Below are positions 1 through 7,923 of a DNA stretch of 64,000 bases, in pieces. How positions within the stretch are numbered: the stretch's first letter is position 1; the number at the start of each line of letters is the position of its first letter. The stretch lies in assembly GCF_050942215.1 (NCBI RefSeq), contig NZ_CP192056.1, positions 5,518,001 to 5,582,000 of the forward strand, in the 5' to 3' direction. The stretch is from Sphaerimonospora sp050942215. Its GTDB lineage: Bacteria > Actinomycetota > Actinomycetes > Streptosporangiales > Streptosporangiaceae. The translations under genes and the position numbers were made by a program. The notes under the pieces were generated by a model. That model saw only the letters and a program-made list of their open reading frames with translations, was not told the origin of the DNA and made no database searches.

Positions 1-194
1 TCGTCGACCACGAGACCGGCGAGACCCACAAGATCGGCCCCGGAACCATGTACCTCCTCGACGGGCACGAGCGTCACACCCTCAGAGCGCACACCGACCT
101 GCGCACGGTGTGCGTGTTCAACCCGCCCTGCACCGGACGGGAAGTGCACGACGAGAACGGGGTCTATCCCCTGATCACCGAGGCCGGCTCCTGA
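1..194 (+). CDS. ectC: L-ectoine synthase, C-terminal part
   Basis: This is the last 64 codons of an ORF that enters from the left edge, read in the frame beginning at base 3 and stopping with TGA at 192-194. The residues include a cupin-type segment (GPGTMYLLDGHERHTLRA) and the ending NPPCTGREVHDENGVYPL, which is characteristic of EctC. EctC is a cytosolic cupin enzyme that cyclises N-gamma-acetyl-diaminobutyrate to the compatible solute ectoine. The next gene, 37 bp downstream, is the hydroxylase that uses ectoine, so the usual ectABCD order is likely, with ectA and ectB outside the window. The N-terminal half cannot be seen. Confidence 0.93.
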   Translation, partial: VDHETGETHKIGPGTMYLLDGHERHTLRAHTDLRTVCVFNPPCTGREVHDENGVYPLITEAGS

Positions 195-231
195 AGCGAC
201 GGAATACGGGAATTTCGGAGGAAAGATCGGC

Positions 232-1113
232 ATGTCCATGGACATCTATCCGACGCGTAAGACGACAGAACCGACCCTCATCTTCCGGCAGGACCCGGTG
301 GTGTACGGCGGGCCGGAGGACGGCCCCATCGACGAGCGGACGCTGAAGGGCTTCGCCGAGAGGGGCTTCCTCACCGTCGAGCAGTTGATCGAGCCGGTGG
401 AGGTCGAGCGATACCGCGCCGAGCTGCACCGCCTCGTCACGGACGAGGGGCTCAAGGACGATGAGCGCGTCATCACGGAACGGCACTCGCGGGAGGTCCG
501 TTCGATCTTCGAGGTGCACCGCATCAGCGAAGTGTTCGCCGAGCTGGCGGCCGATCCGCGCATCGTCGGCCGGGCCAGGCAGATCCTCGATTCGGACGTC
601 TACATCCATCAGAGCCGGGTCAACTACAAGCCGGGGTTCCAGGGCAAGGACTTCTACTGGCACTCCGACTTCGAGACCTGGCACGCGGAGGACGGGATGC
701 CCCGCATGCGCGCGGTGAGCATCTCGATCGCGCTCACGGAGAACTTCGTGCACAACGGCGGATTGATGATCATGCCGGGCTCGCACCGGACCTTCGTCTG
801 CTGCCTGGGTGAGACGCCTTCCGACCACTACAAGGAGTCGCTGAAGGGCCAGGAGATCGGGACTCCGGACCCCGACAGCCTCAGGCTGCTGGCCGAGAAG
901 CACGGGATCGAACTGTTCACCGGACCGGCCGGCTCTGCGACGATGTTCGACTGCAACTGCATGCACGGCTCGAACGGCAACATCACCCCGTTCCCGCGCT
1001 CGAACGTGTTCTTCGTCTACAACAGCGTGGACAACGCCTGCGTCGAGCCGTTCGCCGCGCAGTCGCGACGCCCGTCCTTCATCGCCGCCCGTGACTTCAC
1101 CCCGGTCGGCTGA
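232..1113 (+). CDS. ectD: Ectoine 5-hydroxylase (Fe(II)/2-oxoglutarate dioxygenase)
   Basis: This 293-residue protein has the length and signature of EctD, the non-haem iron, 2-oxoglutarate-dependent dioxygenase that converts ectoine to 5-hydroxyectoine. The iron-binding triad is readable as His144 and Asp146 in the segment FYWHSDFETWHAEDGMP, and His245 in CNCMHGSNGN. An Arg lies in the expected place after the second His for 2-oxoglutarate binding. A GGAGGA box precedes the ATG at 232; an in-frame ATG at 238 is a weaker alternative. It follows ectC closely and is probably cotranscribed with it. A long hairpin follows the stop. No active-site change is visible. Confidence 0.95.
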   Translation: MSMDIYPTRKTTEPTLIFRQDPVVYGGPEDGPIDERTLKGFAERGFLTVEQLIEPVEVERYRAELHRLVTDEGLKDDERVITERHSREVRSIFEVHRISEVFAELAADPRIVGRARQILDSDVYIHQSRVNYKPGFQGKDFYWHSDFETWHAEDGMPRMRAVSISIALTENFVHNGGLMIMPGSHRTFVCCLGETPSDHYKESLKGQEIGTPDPDSLRLLAEKHGIELFTGPAGSATMFDCNCMHGSNGNITPFPRSNVFFVYNSVDNACVEPFAAQSRRPSFIAARDFTPVG

Positions 1114-1141
1114 CCGGGTCGATCCAGGTCAGCGGAGCGGA

Positions 1142-1179
1142 GGCCGTACCATCCGGGTCCGGAACCGGATGGTACGGCC
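1142..1179 (+). terminator. Terminator hairpin after ectD
   Basis: A perfect 15-bp inverted repeat (arms 1142-1156 and 1165-1179, beginning GGCCGTACC) with an 8-nt loop lies 28 bp after the ectD stop. No U-run follows, as is common in GC-rich actinobacteria, so it may act as a stem-only terminator. Confidence 0.7.
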
Positions 1180-1243
1180 CTCCCCCGGCAGGTCCACGCG
1201 AACGGACCGCGCTCCCGAGTGCGTCGCTTTACCCAGGTCACAG

Positions 1244-1266
1244 GTTGACATCAATATGATGTGACC
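1244..1266. promoter_or_regulatory. Candidate operator upstream of the ehu transporter genes
   Basis: Arms GTTGACATCA and TGATGTGACC flank an ATA centre, matching at 8 of 10 positions as an inverted repeat. The repeat sits in an unusually AT-rich patch of the 518-bp gap between ectD and ehuB. It includes a TTGACA hexamer (1245-1250) that could be a -35 box, although no convincing -10 is seen at normal spacing. The likely role is control of the downstream transporter genes. The rest of the gap to 1468 shows nothing further. Confidence 0.4.
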
Positions 1267-1468
1267 TCCCTCACAAAAATTTATCTTTTCCGTGCTCTCC
1301 GCCCGGGAGATCACGGACGCGCACCGGATGTGCACCACGGCAGACCGGCCGCCCACCCGTCGGCGAAACCCCCTGGTCCGTCCCGGATACCGGCGCTTCA
1401 CACGGGTGCCGCCAGATCGGGCCGCTCGGCGGACCGGTCAAACATGTCGCCCTACCCCGGGAGGTGCC

Positions 1469-1603
1469 ATGCCCAAACATCACGGCCCGAAGCCGGCGAA
1501 GGTGCCCGAGGAAAGCCGTTCGCTAGGTTCGAGGCTCACCGAGCGGTGGACGCGCCGTCTCCTCGAGATCCGCTCGGAAGATCAGAAAAGCGCAGGACAG
1601 TAA
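1469..1603 (+). CDS. Small basic protein upstream of the ectoine importer (hypothetical)
   Basis: A 44-codon ORF starts at an ATG preceded by a good ribosome binding site (GGGAGGTG) and ends 28 bp before the next gene. The product begins MPKHHGPKPAKVPEE and is rich in Arg, Lys and Glu, with a predicted helical second half (RLTERWTRRLLEIRSED). It has no signal peptide or membrane segment and I do not recognise the family. Its position as first ORF of the transporter transcription unit, with a proper RBS, argues that it is translated. It may be a leader peptide or a small partner protein. Chance ORFs of this size are common in GC-rich DNA. Confidence 0.4.
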   Translation: MPKHHGPKPAKVPEESRSLGSRLTERWTRRLLEIRSEDQKSAGQ

Positions 1604-1631
1604 ACCGCAGCGACACGAACGGGAGCGGAAT

Positions 1632-2576
1632 GTGACGGCCCAGAGATGGACGCGTCGTGATTTCTTCAGGAGTTCGGGTCTGACGGCGGCGGCAGTGATC
1701 GGCGGGCCCGCCCTGCTCACCGCCTGCAGCCGCGTCGACGACAGCAGTGGCAGCGCCACCTCCGCCACAGCGGAGACCGGTGCCGACCCGCTCGCCCGGT
1801 TCAGGGAGGCGGGCACGATCAAGGTGGGCGTCGCCAACGAGCAGCCGTACGGATACCGCGACAAGTCCGGGAACCTGACCGGCGAGGCCCCCGAGGTGGC
1901 ACGGGCGATCTTCAAATCGCTGGGCATCGACAACCTTGAGGCGCAGATCGTCGACTCCTTCGGTTCGCTGATCCCCGGGCTGCAGTCCAAGCAGTACGAC
2001 ATCATCGCCGCCGGCATGTTCATCACACCGGAGCGGTGCCGGCAGATCGCGTTCTCCAACCCCGACTACGCCGCGGCCAACGCGTTCCTGGTGGCCGAGG
2101 GCAACCCCAAGAGCATCATGAGCTTCGAGGACGTCGCGAAGGGCGACGCGAAGATCGGGGTGCTCGAAGGCGCCGTCGAGAAGGGGTACGCGGAGAGCAG
2201 CGGTGTGGCGGGCGACCAGATCAAGGTCTTCCCCAACCAGAACGCGGCCTTCAAGGGCATCCTCGCCGGTCGGGTGGACGCGATCGCGCTGACCGCGGTC
2301 TCCCTGCGCTGGACCTTGCAGCAGCAGTACGCCGACGAGCCGCTTGAGGTGACCGAGTCCTTCGTACCGGTCGTCGACGGCAAGGAGCAGACCGGCGCCG
2401 GCGGGTTCGGCTTCCGCAAGGAGGACACCGCACTGCGCGAGGCCTTCAACGCGGAGTTGAAGAAGCTGCAGGAGGCGGGGGGCGTACTACCGCTCATCGA
2501 GAAGTTCGGGTTCAGCGCGACCGAGGTCGACAAGGCCGCTCAGCTCACCGCCGACCAGCTCTGCGCGGTCTCCTGA
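1632..2576 (+). CDS. ehuB: Ectoine/hydroxyectoine ABC transporter substrate-binding lipoprotein
   Basis: This 314-residue family-3 (polar amino-acid type) solute-binding protein has a twin-arginine signal (RRDFFR at residues 8-13) followed by a lipobox ending at Cys32 (LTAC). It is probably exported folded and lipid-anchored. The mature domain, roughly residues 50-300, contains the typical start TIKVGVANEQPYGYRD and the PERCRQIAFSNPDY segment. Linkage to ectCD and to two permeases and an ATPase in ehu order identifies it as EhuB, which captures external ectoine for osmoprotection or as a nutrient. Translation starts with GTG. Substrate identity is inferred from context and could be another amino acid. 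Confidence 0.85.
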   Translation: MTAQRWTRRDFFRSSGLTAAAVIGGPALLTACSRVDDSSGSATSATAETGADPLARFREAGTIKVGVANEQPYGYRDKSGNLTGEAPEVARAIFKSLGIDNLEAQIVDSFGSLIPGLQSKQYDIIAAGMFITPERCRQIAFSNPDYAAANAFLVAEGNPKSIMSFEDVAKGDAKIGVLEGAVEKGYAESSGVAGDQIKVFPNQNAAFKGILAGRVDAIALTAVSLRWTLQQQYADEPLEVTESFVPVVDGKEQTGAGGFGFRKEDTALREAFNAELKKLQEAGGVLPLIEKFGFSATEVDKAAQLTADQLCAVS

Positions 2577-2584
2577 CCGTACGG

Positions 2585-3367
2585 ATGAGCCTGACGATGA
2601 TCAGTCCATGCAGCGCGGATCTGCCCGGCACCCTCGGTGAGGCGATGCCGTTCCTCTGCCAGGGAGCGGTGATCACTCTCCAGAGCACCCTGGGCGGTTC
2701 TCTGCTCGCCATCGCCATCGCCCTGCTCGTGGGGTTGATGGCGGTGTCGGGCCTCGTCTGGGTACGTGCGGTCGCCCGCGTCTACATGGAGTTCTTCCGC
2801 GGCACCTCGGTCCTGGTGCAGCTGTTCTGGATCTTCTACGCGATGCCCATCCTCACCGGATTCCAGCTCGACAAGTCCTTCGCCGGCATCCTGGCGCTCG
2901 GCCTCAACCTCGGTGCGTACGGCTCTGAGGTGGTGCGCGGCGCGGTGCAGTCCGTGCCCCGGGGTCAGCGGGAAGCGGCCATCGCGCTGAACTTCTCGCC
3001 CTACCACCGGATGCGGTACGTCATCCTGCCGCAGGCGTTCGTGGGGATGATCCCGCCGATGAACAACCTCCTCATCGAGCTGCTCAAGGCCACGTCGCTG
3101 CTGTCCGTCATCACCGTGGCCGACCTGACGTACCAGGGCAGGCTGCTGGTGAACTCGGGCAGCGACCAACTGATCGTCTTCGCCCTGCTGCTGCTCATCT
3201 ACTTCCTGTTCTCCTACCTGATCACGCTGACCATGCGGTTCGTCGAGGGGCGGGCCGCGCGCATGGTCGGCCGCGGCGGGCCGGGGAGCGGACGGCGTAG
3301 GGACCGGCGGTGGTCGCGCCGGCCCGTTCCGTCTGCGGAGATCCCGTCGGTGGAGGGAGCCCGATGA
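2585..3367 (+). CDS. ehuC: Ectoine/hydroxyectoine ABC transporter permease
   Basis: This 260-residue integral membrane protein of the HisM/GlnP (BPD_transp_1) family starts 8 bp after ehuB. Several hydrophobic segments are visible (for example GSLLAIAIALLVGLMAVSGLVW and VFALLLLIYFLFSYLI). The cytoplasmic EAA loop that contacts the ATPase reads VVRGAVQSVPRGQREAAIAL. The C-terminal 30 residues are Arg/Gly rich and probably cytoplasmic. Its TGA overlaps the ATG of the next permease (ATGA), showing translational coupling. It should pair with EhuD as a heterodimeric channel. Confidence 0.87.
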   Translation: MSLTMISPCSADLPGTLGEAMPFLCQGAVITLQSTLGGSLLAIAIALLVGLMAVSGLVWVRAVARVYMEFFRGTSVLVQLFWIFYAMPILTGFQLDKSFAGILALGLNLGAYGSEVVRGAVQSVPRGQREAAIALNFSPYHRMRYVILPQAFVGMIPPMNNLLIELLKATSLLSVITVADLTYQGRLLVNSGSDQLIVFALLLLIYFLFSYLITLTMRFVEGRAARMVGRGGPGSGRRRDRRWSRRPVPSAEIPSVEGAR

Positions 3368-4017
3368 TCTGGGACTGGGACTGGACGCTCGAGATCCTCC
3401 CCGAACTGCTCACCCAGGGATTGCTCGTCACCCTTCAGGCGACGCTGGGCGGCGCGGTGCTCGCGTTCGTCCTGGGTCTCTTCGTGGCGCTGCTGCGCCG
3501 CTCACGCAACCCGTTCGTGAGCCGCCCGGTGGGTGCCGCCATGGAGTTCATCCGCAGCACGCCGCTGCTGGTGCAGCTGTTCGTCGTCTACTACGTGCTA
3601 CCCGACTTCGGCGTCAGGATGACCGCCCTGATGACGGGGATCATCGGGCTCGGCGTGCATTACGCCGCCTACACCTCGGAGGTGTACCGGGCCGGCATCG
3701 ATGGAGTGCCGAAGGGGCAATGGGAGGCGGCGATCGCGCTCAACCTGCCCCGCCACTGGACCTGGATCAGCGTCGTGCTGCCCCAGGCCGTACGTCGTTC
3801 GCTGCCCGCCCTGGGCAACTACCTCGTCGCGATCTTCAAGGAGTCGCCCCAACTGTCCATCATCACCGTCGTCGACGTGGTGGGCTTCGCCCGGGAGCTC
3901 GGCTCGGAACGGTTCCGCTATCTCGAGCCGATGACCATCGCCGGTCTGTTCTTCCTTCTCGTGGCGATCCCGGCCTCGATCTTCGTCCGTCGTCTGGAGC
4001 GCCGCCTTGGCAACTGA
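3364..4017 (+). CDS. ehuD: Ectoine/hydroxyectoine ABC transporter permease
   Basis: This second permease subunit has 217 residues if started at the ATG at 3364, which overlaps the ehuC stop and is preceded by GGAGGGAG. Longer in-frame starts would run into ehuC and are not needed. It has a hydrophobic segment near the N-terminus (ATLGGAVLAFVLGLFVALL) and the EAA loop VYRAGIDGVPKGQWEAAIAL, closely parallel to that of EhuC. The length fits the family. The last codons overlap the start of ehuA. Confidence 0.87.
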   Translation: MIWDWDWTLEILPELLTQGLLVTLQATLGGAVLAFVLGLFVALLRRSRNPFVSRPVGAAMEFIRSTPLLVQLFVVYYVLPDFGVRMTALMTGIIGLGVHYAAYTSEVYRAGIDGVPKGQWEAAIALNLPRHWTWISVVLPQAVRRSLPALGNYLVAIFKESPQLSIITVVDVVGFARELGSERFRYLEPMTIAGLFFLLVAIPASIFVRRLERRLGN

Positions 4018-4825
4018 AGCCTCGACCCGACACGGCTCGCCTCTCCGGGCCGATCCGCAGTGGATGATCCGTTTCGACAAGGTCGTCAAACGGTTCGGCG
4101 ACCTCACGGTCCTGCGTGAGCTGGACTTCCACGTACGACCCGGCGAGCGCGTCACGCTGATCGGGCCGAGCGGGTCCGGCAAGACCACGATCCTGCGCCT
4201 GCTGATGACCCTCGAACGGGTCACCTCGGGCACGATCGAGGTCGATGGACAGTGCCTGTCCCACATGAGGCGCGGTGGCAGACTCCTGCCCGCCGACGAG
4301 CGACACCTGCGGCAGATCCGTAAGAAGATCGGCATGGTGTTCCAGCAGTTCAACCTGTTCCCGAACATGAACGTGCTGCGCAACATCACCGAGGCGCCGG
4401 TGCGGTCGCTCGGCGTCCCCAGGGAGCAGGCCGAGGAGAAGGCCCGCGAACTGCTGGACATGGTCGGCCTGGCCGACAAGGCGTTCGAACACCCGTCACG
4501 GCTGTCCGGCGGCCAGCAGCAGCGGGTCGCCATCGCACGGGCGCTCGCGATGGAGCCCGAGGTGCTGCTGCTCGACGAGGTCACCTCCGCGCTCGACCCG
4601 GAGCTCGTCTCGGGTGTGCAGGACCTGCTGCGCGACATCGCGCACCGGGGCGACCTGACGCTTCTCTGCGTCACCCACGAGATGCGGTTCGCCAAGGACA
4701 TCTCCGATCGGGTCCTCATGTTCGACCAGGGACAGATCGTGGAGGACGGCCCGCCCGAGCAGATCTTCAGCGAGCCGACCCACCAGCGCACCAGGGAATT
4801 CCTGCAGGCGGTGCTGAACGCCTGA
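4007..4825 (+). CDS. ehuA: Ectoine/hydroxyectoine ABC transporter ATPase
   Basis: This 272-residue ABC ATPase of the polar amino-acid class powers the EhuBCD importer at the inner face of the membrane. Walker A (GPSGSGKT, residues 53-60), the Q-loop region (MVFQQFNLFPNM), the signature LSGGQQQ and Walker B (LLLDEVTSALD) are all intact. The chosen TTG start at 4007 lies inside the end of ehuD with GGAG 6 bp upstream. An alternative ATG at 4064 would remove 19 residues and keep the whole domain. A strong hairpin follows, so this is the last gene of the operon. Confidence 0.88.
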   Translation: MATEASTRHGSPLRADPQWMIRFDKVVKRFGDLTVLRELDFHVRPGERVTLIGPSGSGKTTILRLLMTLERVTSGTIEVDGQCLSHMRRGGRLLPADERHLRQIRKKIGMVFQQFNLFPNMNVLRNITEAPVRSLGVPREQAEEKARELLDMVGLADKAFEHPSRLSGGQQQRVAIARALAMEPEVLLLDEVTSALDPELVSGVQDLLRDIAHRGDLTLLCVTHEMRFAKDISDRVLMFDQGQIVEDGPPEQIFSEPTHQRTREFLQAVLNA

Positions 4826-4864
4826 GGACGCGCCTCCCGCGGAAGCGGAGGATCGCGAAAGACC

Positions 4865-4903
4865 GCGGGAGGCCGGCGACGGCGCGCGTCGCCGGCCTCC
4901 CGC
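4865..4903 (+). terminator. Terminator of the ehu operon
   Basis: A perfect 17-bp stem (arms 4865-4881 and 4887-4903, beginning GCGGGAGGCC) with a 5-nt loop lies 40 bp after ehuA. It is positioned to end the operon, and the convergent aldo/keto reductase gene stops 54 bp further on. Confidence 0.75.
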
Positions 4904-4956
4904 ACCGCCCACGCAGGGGTGCCTGGCCGGATCGATGGGACAGGTAGCTCAATCGC

Positions 4957-5835
4957 CTAGCCCTGGCCGCTGATTTCTTCCAGTTCGGCGACGTCCTCGC
5001 CACTGAGCGAAAGACCGGCGCCGACGACGTTCTCCCGCAGGTGCCTCACGGACGAGGTCCCCGGGATCAGCAGAATGTTCGGCGACCGCTGCAGCAGCCA
5101 CGCCAGCGCGACGGAGATCGGTGTGGCGTTCAATCGTGTCGCCACCGCCGAAAGCGCCTCGGACTGAAGTGGGCTGAAGCCGCCGAGCGGGAAGAAGGGT
5201 ACGTATGCGACGTTCTCAGCGGCGAGCTGGTCGATGAGCTCGTCGTCGTGGCGGTAGGCGAGGTTGTACATGTTCTGTACGCTCACGATCGGCGCGATTG
5301 CCTGGGCTTCCGAGACCTGCTCCGCCGTCGCATTGCTTACGCCGAGGTGCCGGATCAGGCCCTGCTGCTGCAGCTCGACGAGCGTTTCGAATGCCCGGGA
5401 AAGCGAGCCCGCCTGGGGCCCCTCAGCGTCGCCAAGGCGCAGGTAGACCAGGTCCAGTGTGTCGAGCCCGAGGATTTTGAGGTTCTCATCGATCGCGTGG
5501 CGCAGCTGGTCGGGCTCACGAGCCGGCGGCCATCCACCCTGCTCATCACGGGTCGCTCCGACCTTCGTGGCCACGTGCAGCGAGTCGGGGTACGGGTGCA
5601 ATGCTTCACGGATGAGTTCGTTGGTGACGCGAGGACCGTAGGCATCCGCGGTGTCGATGTGCGCGATTCCTAGGTCGATGGCCTCGTGGAGGACGGCGAG
5701 GGCCCCGTCATGATCCGCGGGTGGCCCCATCACCCCGGGCCCGGCGAGCTGCATGGCGCCGTAGCCGAATCGCGTGACTGTCATATCGCCCAGGGTCCAT
5801 GAGCCGCCGGGAAGGGAAGGAGAGGTCGTGCTCAA
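4957..5835 (-). CDS. Aldo/keto reductase family oxidoreductase
   Basis: This protein has 292 residues from a TTG start at 5835, chosen because it has a GAAAGG box; an internal ATG at about 5784 (MTVTRFGYGAM) is the shorter alternative. The TIM-barrel AKR pattern is clear: GYGAMQLAG near the N-terminus, HIDTADAYGP carrying the catalytic Asp and Tyr, ATKVG carrying the Lys, and the cofactor-phosphate region LLIPGTSSVRHLREN near the C-terminus. The usual catalytic His (as in QLHR) is replaced within LVYLRLGD, as in some Tas-like actinobacterial relatives. It should be NADPH-dependent on an unknown carbonyl. It is divergent from the LysR gene next to it, which probably controls it. Confidence 0.85.
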   Translation of the reverse strand: MSTTSPSLPGGSWTLGDMTVTRFGYGAMQLAGPGVMGPPADHDGALAVLHEAIDLGIAHIDTADAYGPRVTNELIREALHPYPDSLHVATKVGATRDEQGGWPPAREPDQLRHAIDENLKILGLDTLDLVYLRLGDAEGPQAGSLSRAFETLVELQQQGLIRHLGVSNATAEQVSEAQAIAPIVSVQNMYNLAYRHDDELIDQLAAENVAYVPFFPLGGFSPLQSEALSAVATRLNATPISVALAWLLQRSPNILLIPGTSSVRHLRENVVGAGLSLSGEDVAELEEISGQG

Positions 5836-5965
5836 GTTTTCGGCCTTTCGTAAGAGCGGGGAAAGACGCTGACGGCTCCTTGTGTGCTTACCGTCTAGGT
5901 ACTGCCCGCCAGAAAATGGTGCAGGAGAGAAGGCAGCACTGTCCAAGACCGGTTCGATCAAACCT

Positions 5966-5991
5966 GATACCCCACCGGTATCACCGGTATC
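5966..5991. promoter_or_regulatory. Candidate LysR operator
   Basis: GATAC (5966-5970) and GTATC (5978-5982) form an inverted repeat with a 7-bp spacer. A second CCGGTATC copy follows at 5984-5991. The site is just upstream of the LysR gene and inside its shared divergent promoter with the reductase gene. Confidence 0.45.
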
Positions 5992-5999
5992 CTGCGACT

Positions 6000-6902
6000 G
6001 TGGACGGCCTAGAAACTCGCGAATTGAGGTACTTCGTAGCTGTCGCCGAAGAGCTGCACTTCGGCCGTGCCGCTGAGCGTCTGAATATGGCCCAGCCGCC
6101 GCTATCCCGCGCCATCCAACAACTGGAGCGCCGCCTGGGGGTCTTGCTGCTGGACCGAAATCGTCGGGGAGTCTCGCTCACCACCGCAGGCGAGGTCATG
6201 CTGGGTGAAGCCCGACTCGCACTCGATGCCGTTGATGCAGCCGTACGCCGCACCCGCCGTGCCGCATCGGCGCAGTCCGCCCTGGTGCTCACCACGAAGG
6301 CAGGCGCCTCCCATGAGTTACTGAAAGAGCTTCTTGACTCCTATGCCGCACGGCCGGGAGCCGTTGAGATCGACGTGTTGCTGTGTGAAATCGGTGAGCA
6401 GGGGCGGCTCCTGCGCAGCGGTCGCGCCGACGTGGCGATCATGCACGCCCCGTTTGACGTGATGACCGGCCTTGACAGCACTGAGATCTTGACGGAAGGC
6501 CAAGTCGCCATCGTGCCGGCGTCGCATCCGCTTGCCCAACGCTCCAGCCTGACGATGGCCGAGGTGAGCGATGTCCCCGACTTGCCAATCGCCCGGTGGC
6601 CACGCCATGACAACACCTACCCGCCCGGCCCCGGACCCGAGGTCCATAGCCAGTCTCAGCTGGCTCAACTCGTCGCTCTCGGACGAACGCTACTGGTAAT
6701 TCCGGCTTCTAGCCGCGCCTGGCAATGGCCGGAGCACGTCGCGGTCCCCGTCCTCGATGCCCCTTCAGTTACAACCCTCCTCGCCTGGCCCGCCGGCGTC
6801 CGGTCTGCGGCACTGGCTGAACTCGTGGAAACGGCTGAACGATTGAAAGAAAGTGACATTGGCGACCCGATCGCCTTCAACAATCGCAAAATCGCCGGGT
6901 AG
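6000..6902 (+). CDS. LysR family transcriptional regulator
   Basis: This 300-residue regulator starts at GTG 6000. The start is set by homology, because the protein begins directly with the winged helix: ELRYFVAVAEELHFGRAAERL followed by MAQPPLSRAIQQLERRLGV in the first 60 residues. The remaining part is a periplasmic-binding-protein-like effector domain. It lies head to head with the aldo/keto reductase gene with only 164 bp between starts, which is the classic arrangement for LysR control of the neighbour and autoregulation. The effector is unknown. GC content falls toward the 3' end. Confidence 0.88.
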   Translation: MDGLETRELRYFVAVAEELHFGRAAERLNMAQPPLSRAIQQLERRLGVLLLDRNRRGVSLTTAGEVMLGEARLALDAVDAAVRRTRRAASAQSALVLTTKAGASHELLKELLDSYAARPGAVEIDVLLCEIGEQGRLLRSGRADVAIMHAPFDVMTGLDSTEILTEGQVAIVPASHPLAQRSSLTMAEVSDVPDLPIARWPRHDNTYPPGPGPEVHSQSQLAQLVALGRTLLVIPASSRAWQWPEHVAVPVLDAPSVTTLLAWPAGVRSAALAELVETAERLKESDIGDPIAFNNRKIAG

Positions 6903-7167
6903 GACCAACCGTTGTCGCGTTGCAGGAAATAACGTGTGTCCGATTTCGGGGAGGAAATCGAACAGTGGGACCTGGGCAACGCGTTCCGCTTTGATGCGGG
7001 TTGTCGAGGCCGACATCTGAATACGGAGTACGAGGTGGCCGCCGCCGAAGCATGGTGATCGAGCCCTTGTGGGTCCGGCGTTGCGACGCGCGTGATCGTC
7101 GGGCGAACCACAACGGCTCCCCGCTGCTGCGTCCCGCCCGATCGCCTCTAATGATCTCGAAGTGGGT

Positions 7168-7587
7168 TCAGCCGCAGGCCTTGACGCTCAACTTGTTCAT
7201 CTCCTCGGAGAACTTGAGCAGGTCGCCCGGGCTGTCCACCGTCACGTCCTGGGCGAACTCCTTCAGAGCCTTCGCCAGCTCGGTGTCACCGGCCTGCTTG
7301 GCGAGGTCGCTGAACTTCGCCCGCATGTCGTCGAGGGCGGATTTCATGGCCTTCACATCGGCCGTGTCCTTCGAGAGCGCCTTCGTCACCCCCTCAAGGG
7401 CTTTGCCGACTTCCGTGCACACCGATCTCTTCTCCGCCGTGTCCGCCGCCGTCGCCGTATCCGCCGCCGCCGTAGCCGGAGCCTGAGCCGTAGCCGTCGC
7501 ATCCTCGGCTGCTCCACAGCCCGCAAGCGGAAGGACGACAGCGACCGCGATTGCAAGGGCGAGCGGCCGGGCAAGAGAAATGGACAT
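7168..7587 (-). CDS. Small lipoprotein of unknown function
   Basis: This 139-residue product has a lipoprotein signal peptide (hydrophobic residues about 6-20) ending in the lipobox LAGC. An Ala/Thr-rich linker follows (ATATAQAPATAAADTATAAD), then a charged helical domain of about 90 residues (KRSVCTEVGKALEGVTKALS and beyond). It is probably attached to the outer face of the membrane. A GGGGAG box precedes the ATG. I do not recognise the family. The neighbours give no functional clue; the 265 bp between it and the LysR gene contain no other feature I can support. Confidence 0.65.
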   Translation of the reverse strand: MSISLARPLALAIAVAVVLPLAGCGAAEDATATAQAPATAAADTATAADTAEKRSVCTEVGKALEGVTKALSKDTADVKAMKSALDDMRAKFSDLAKQAGDTELAKALKEFAQDVTVDSPGDLLKFSEEMNKLSVKACG

Positions 7588-7923
7588 TTCTCCCCATTCA
7601 TTGATGAAACGAGCATCAGGAGCTTAGCGCCGCCTCCCCCGCCTGTTGCGCCATTCGCCGAAAGAACGCCCGCCACCGCACCGGCAGACTTGAGCCGGTC
7701 GAGCGACGGCCGGGCGGGGACGCACGGTCAGGTGGTCATCAAGGCGGCGGTAAGCAGCGTGAAAGCGATCGGCCATAGATATCAGATGTCAGCGAATCAC
7801 CTTCAGGCTCAGAGCCCGGAGGAACGGGTCGGTCATGCACCTTTCAGGCCGTCTCGTGACGGCTGTCGCACACCACCCCGCTGTCCGGCCGGGCCCGGAC
7901 ACCAACCCTCAATGGAGGAGACG
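7588..7923. other. Intergenic region between divergent genes
   Basis: This 336-bp spacer separates a lipoprotein gene and a secreted repeat protein gene that point away from each other. Apart from the GGAGGAG ribosome binding site at its right end, no palindrome, RNA gene or coding region could be supported. Confidence 0.5.
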
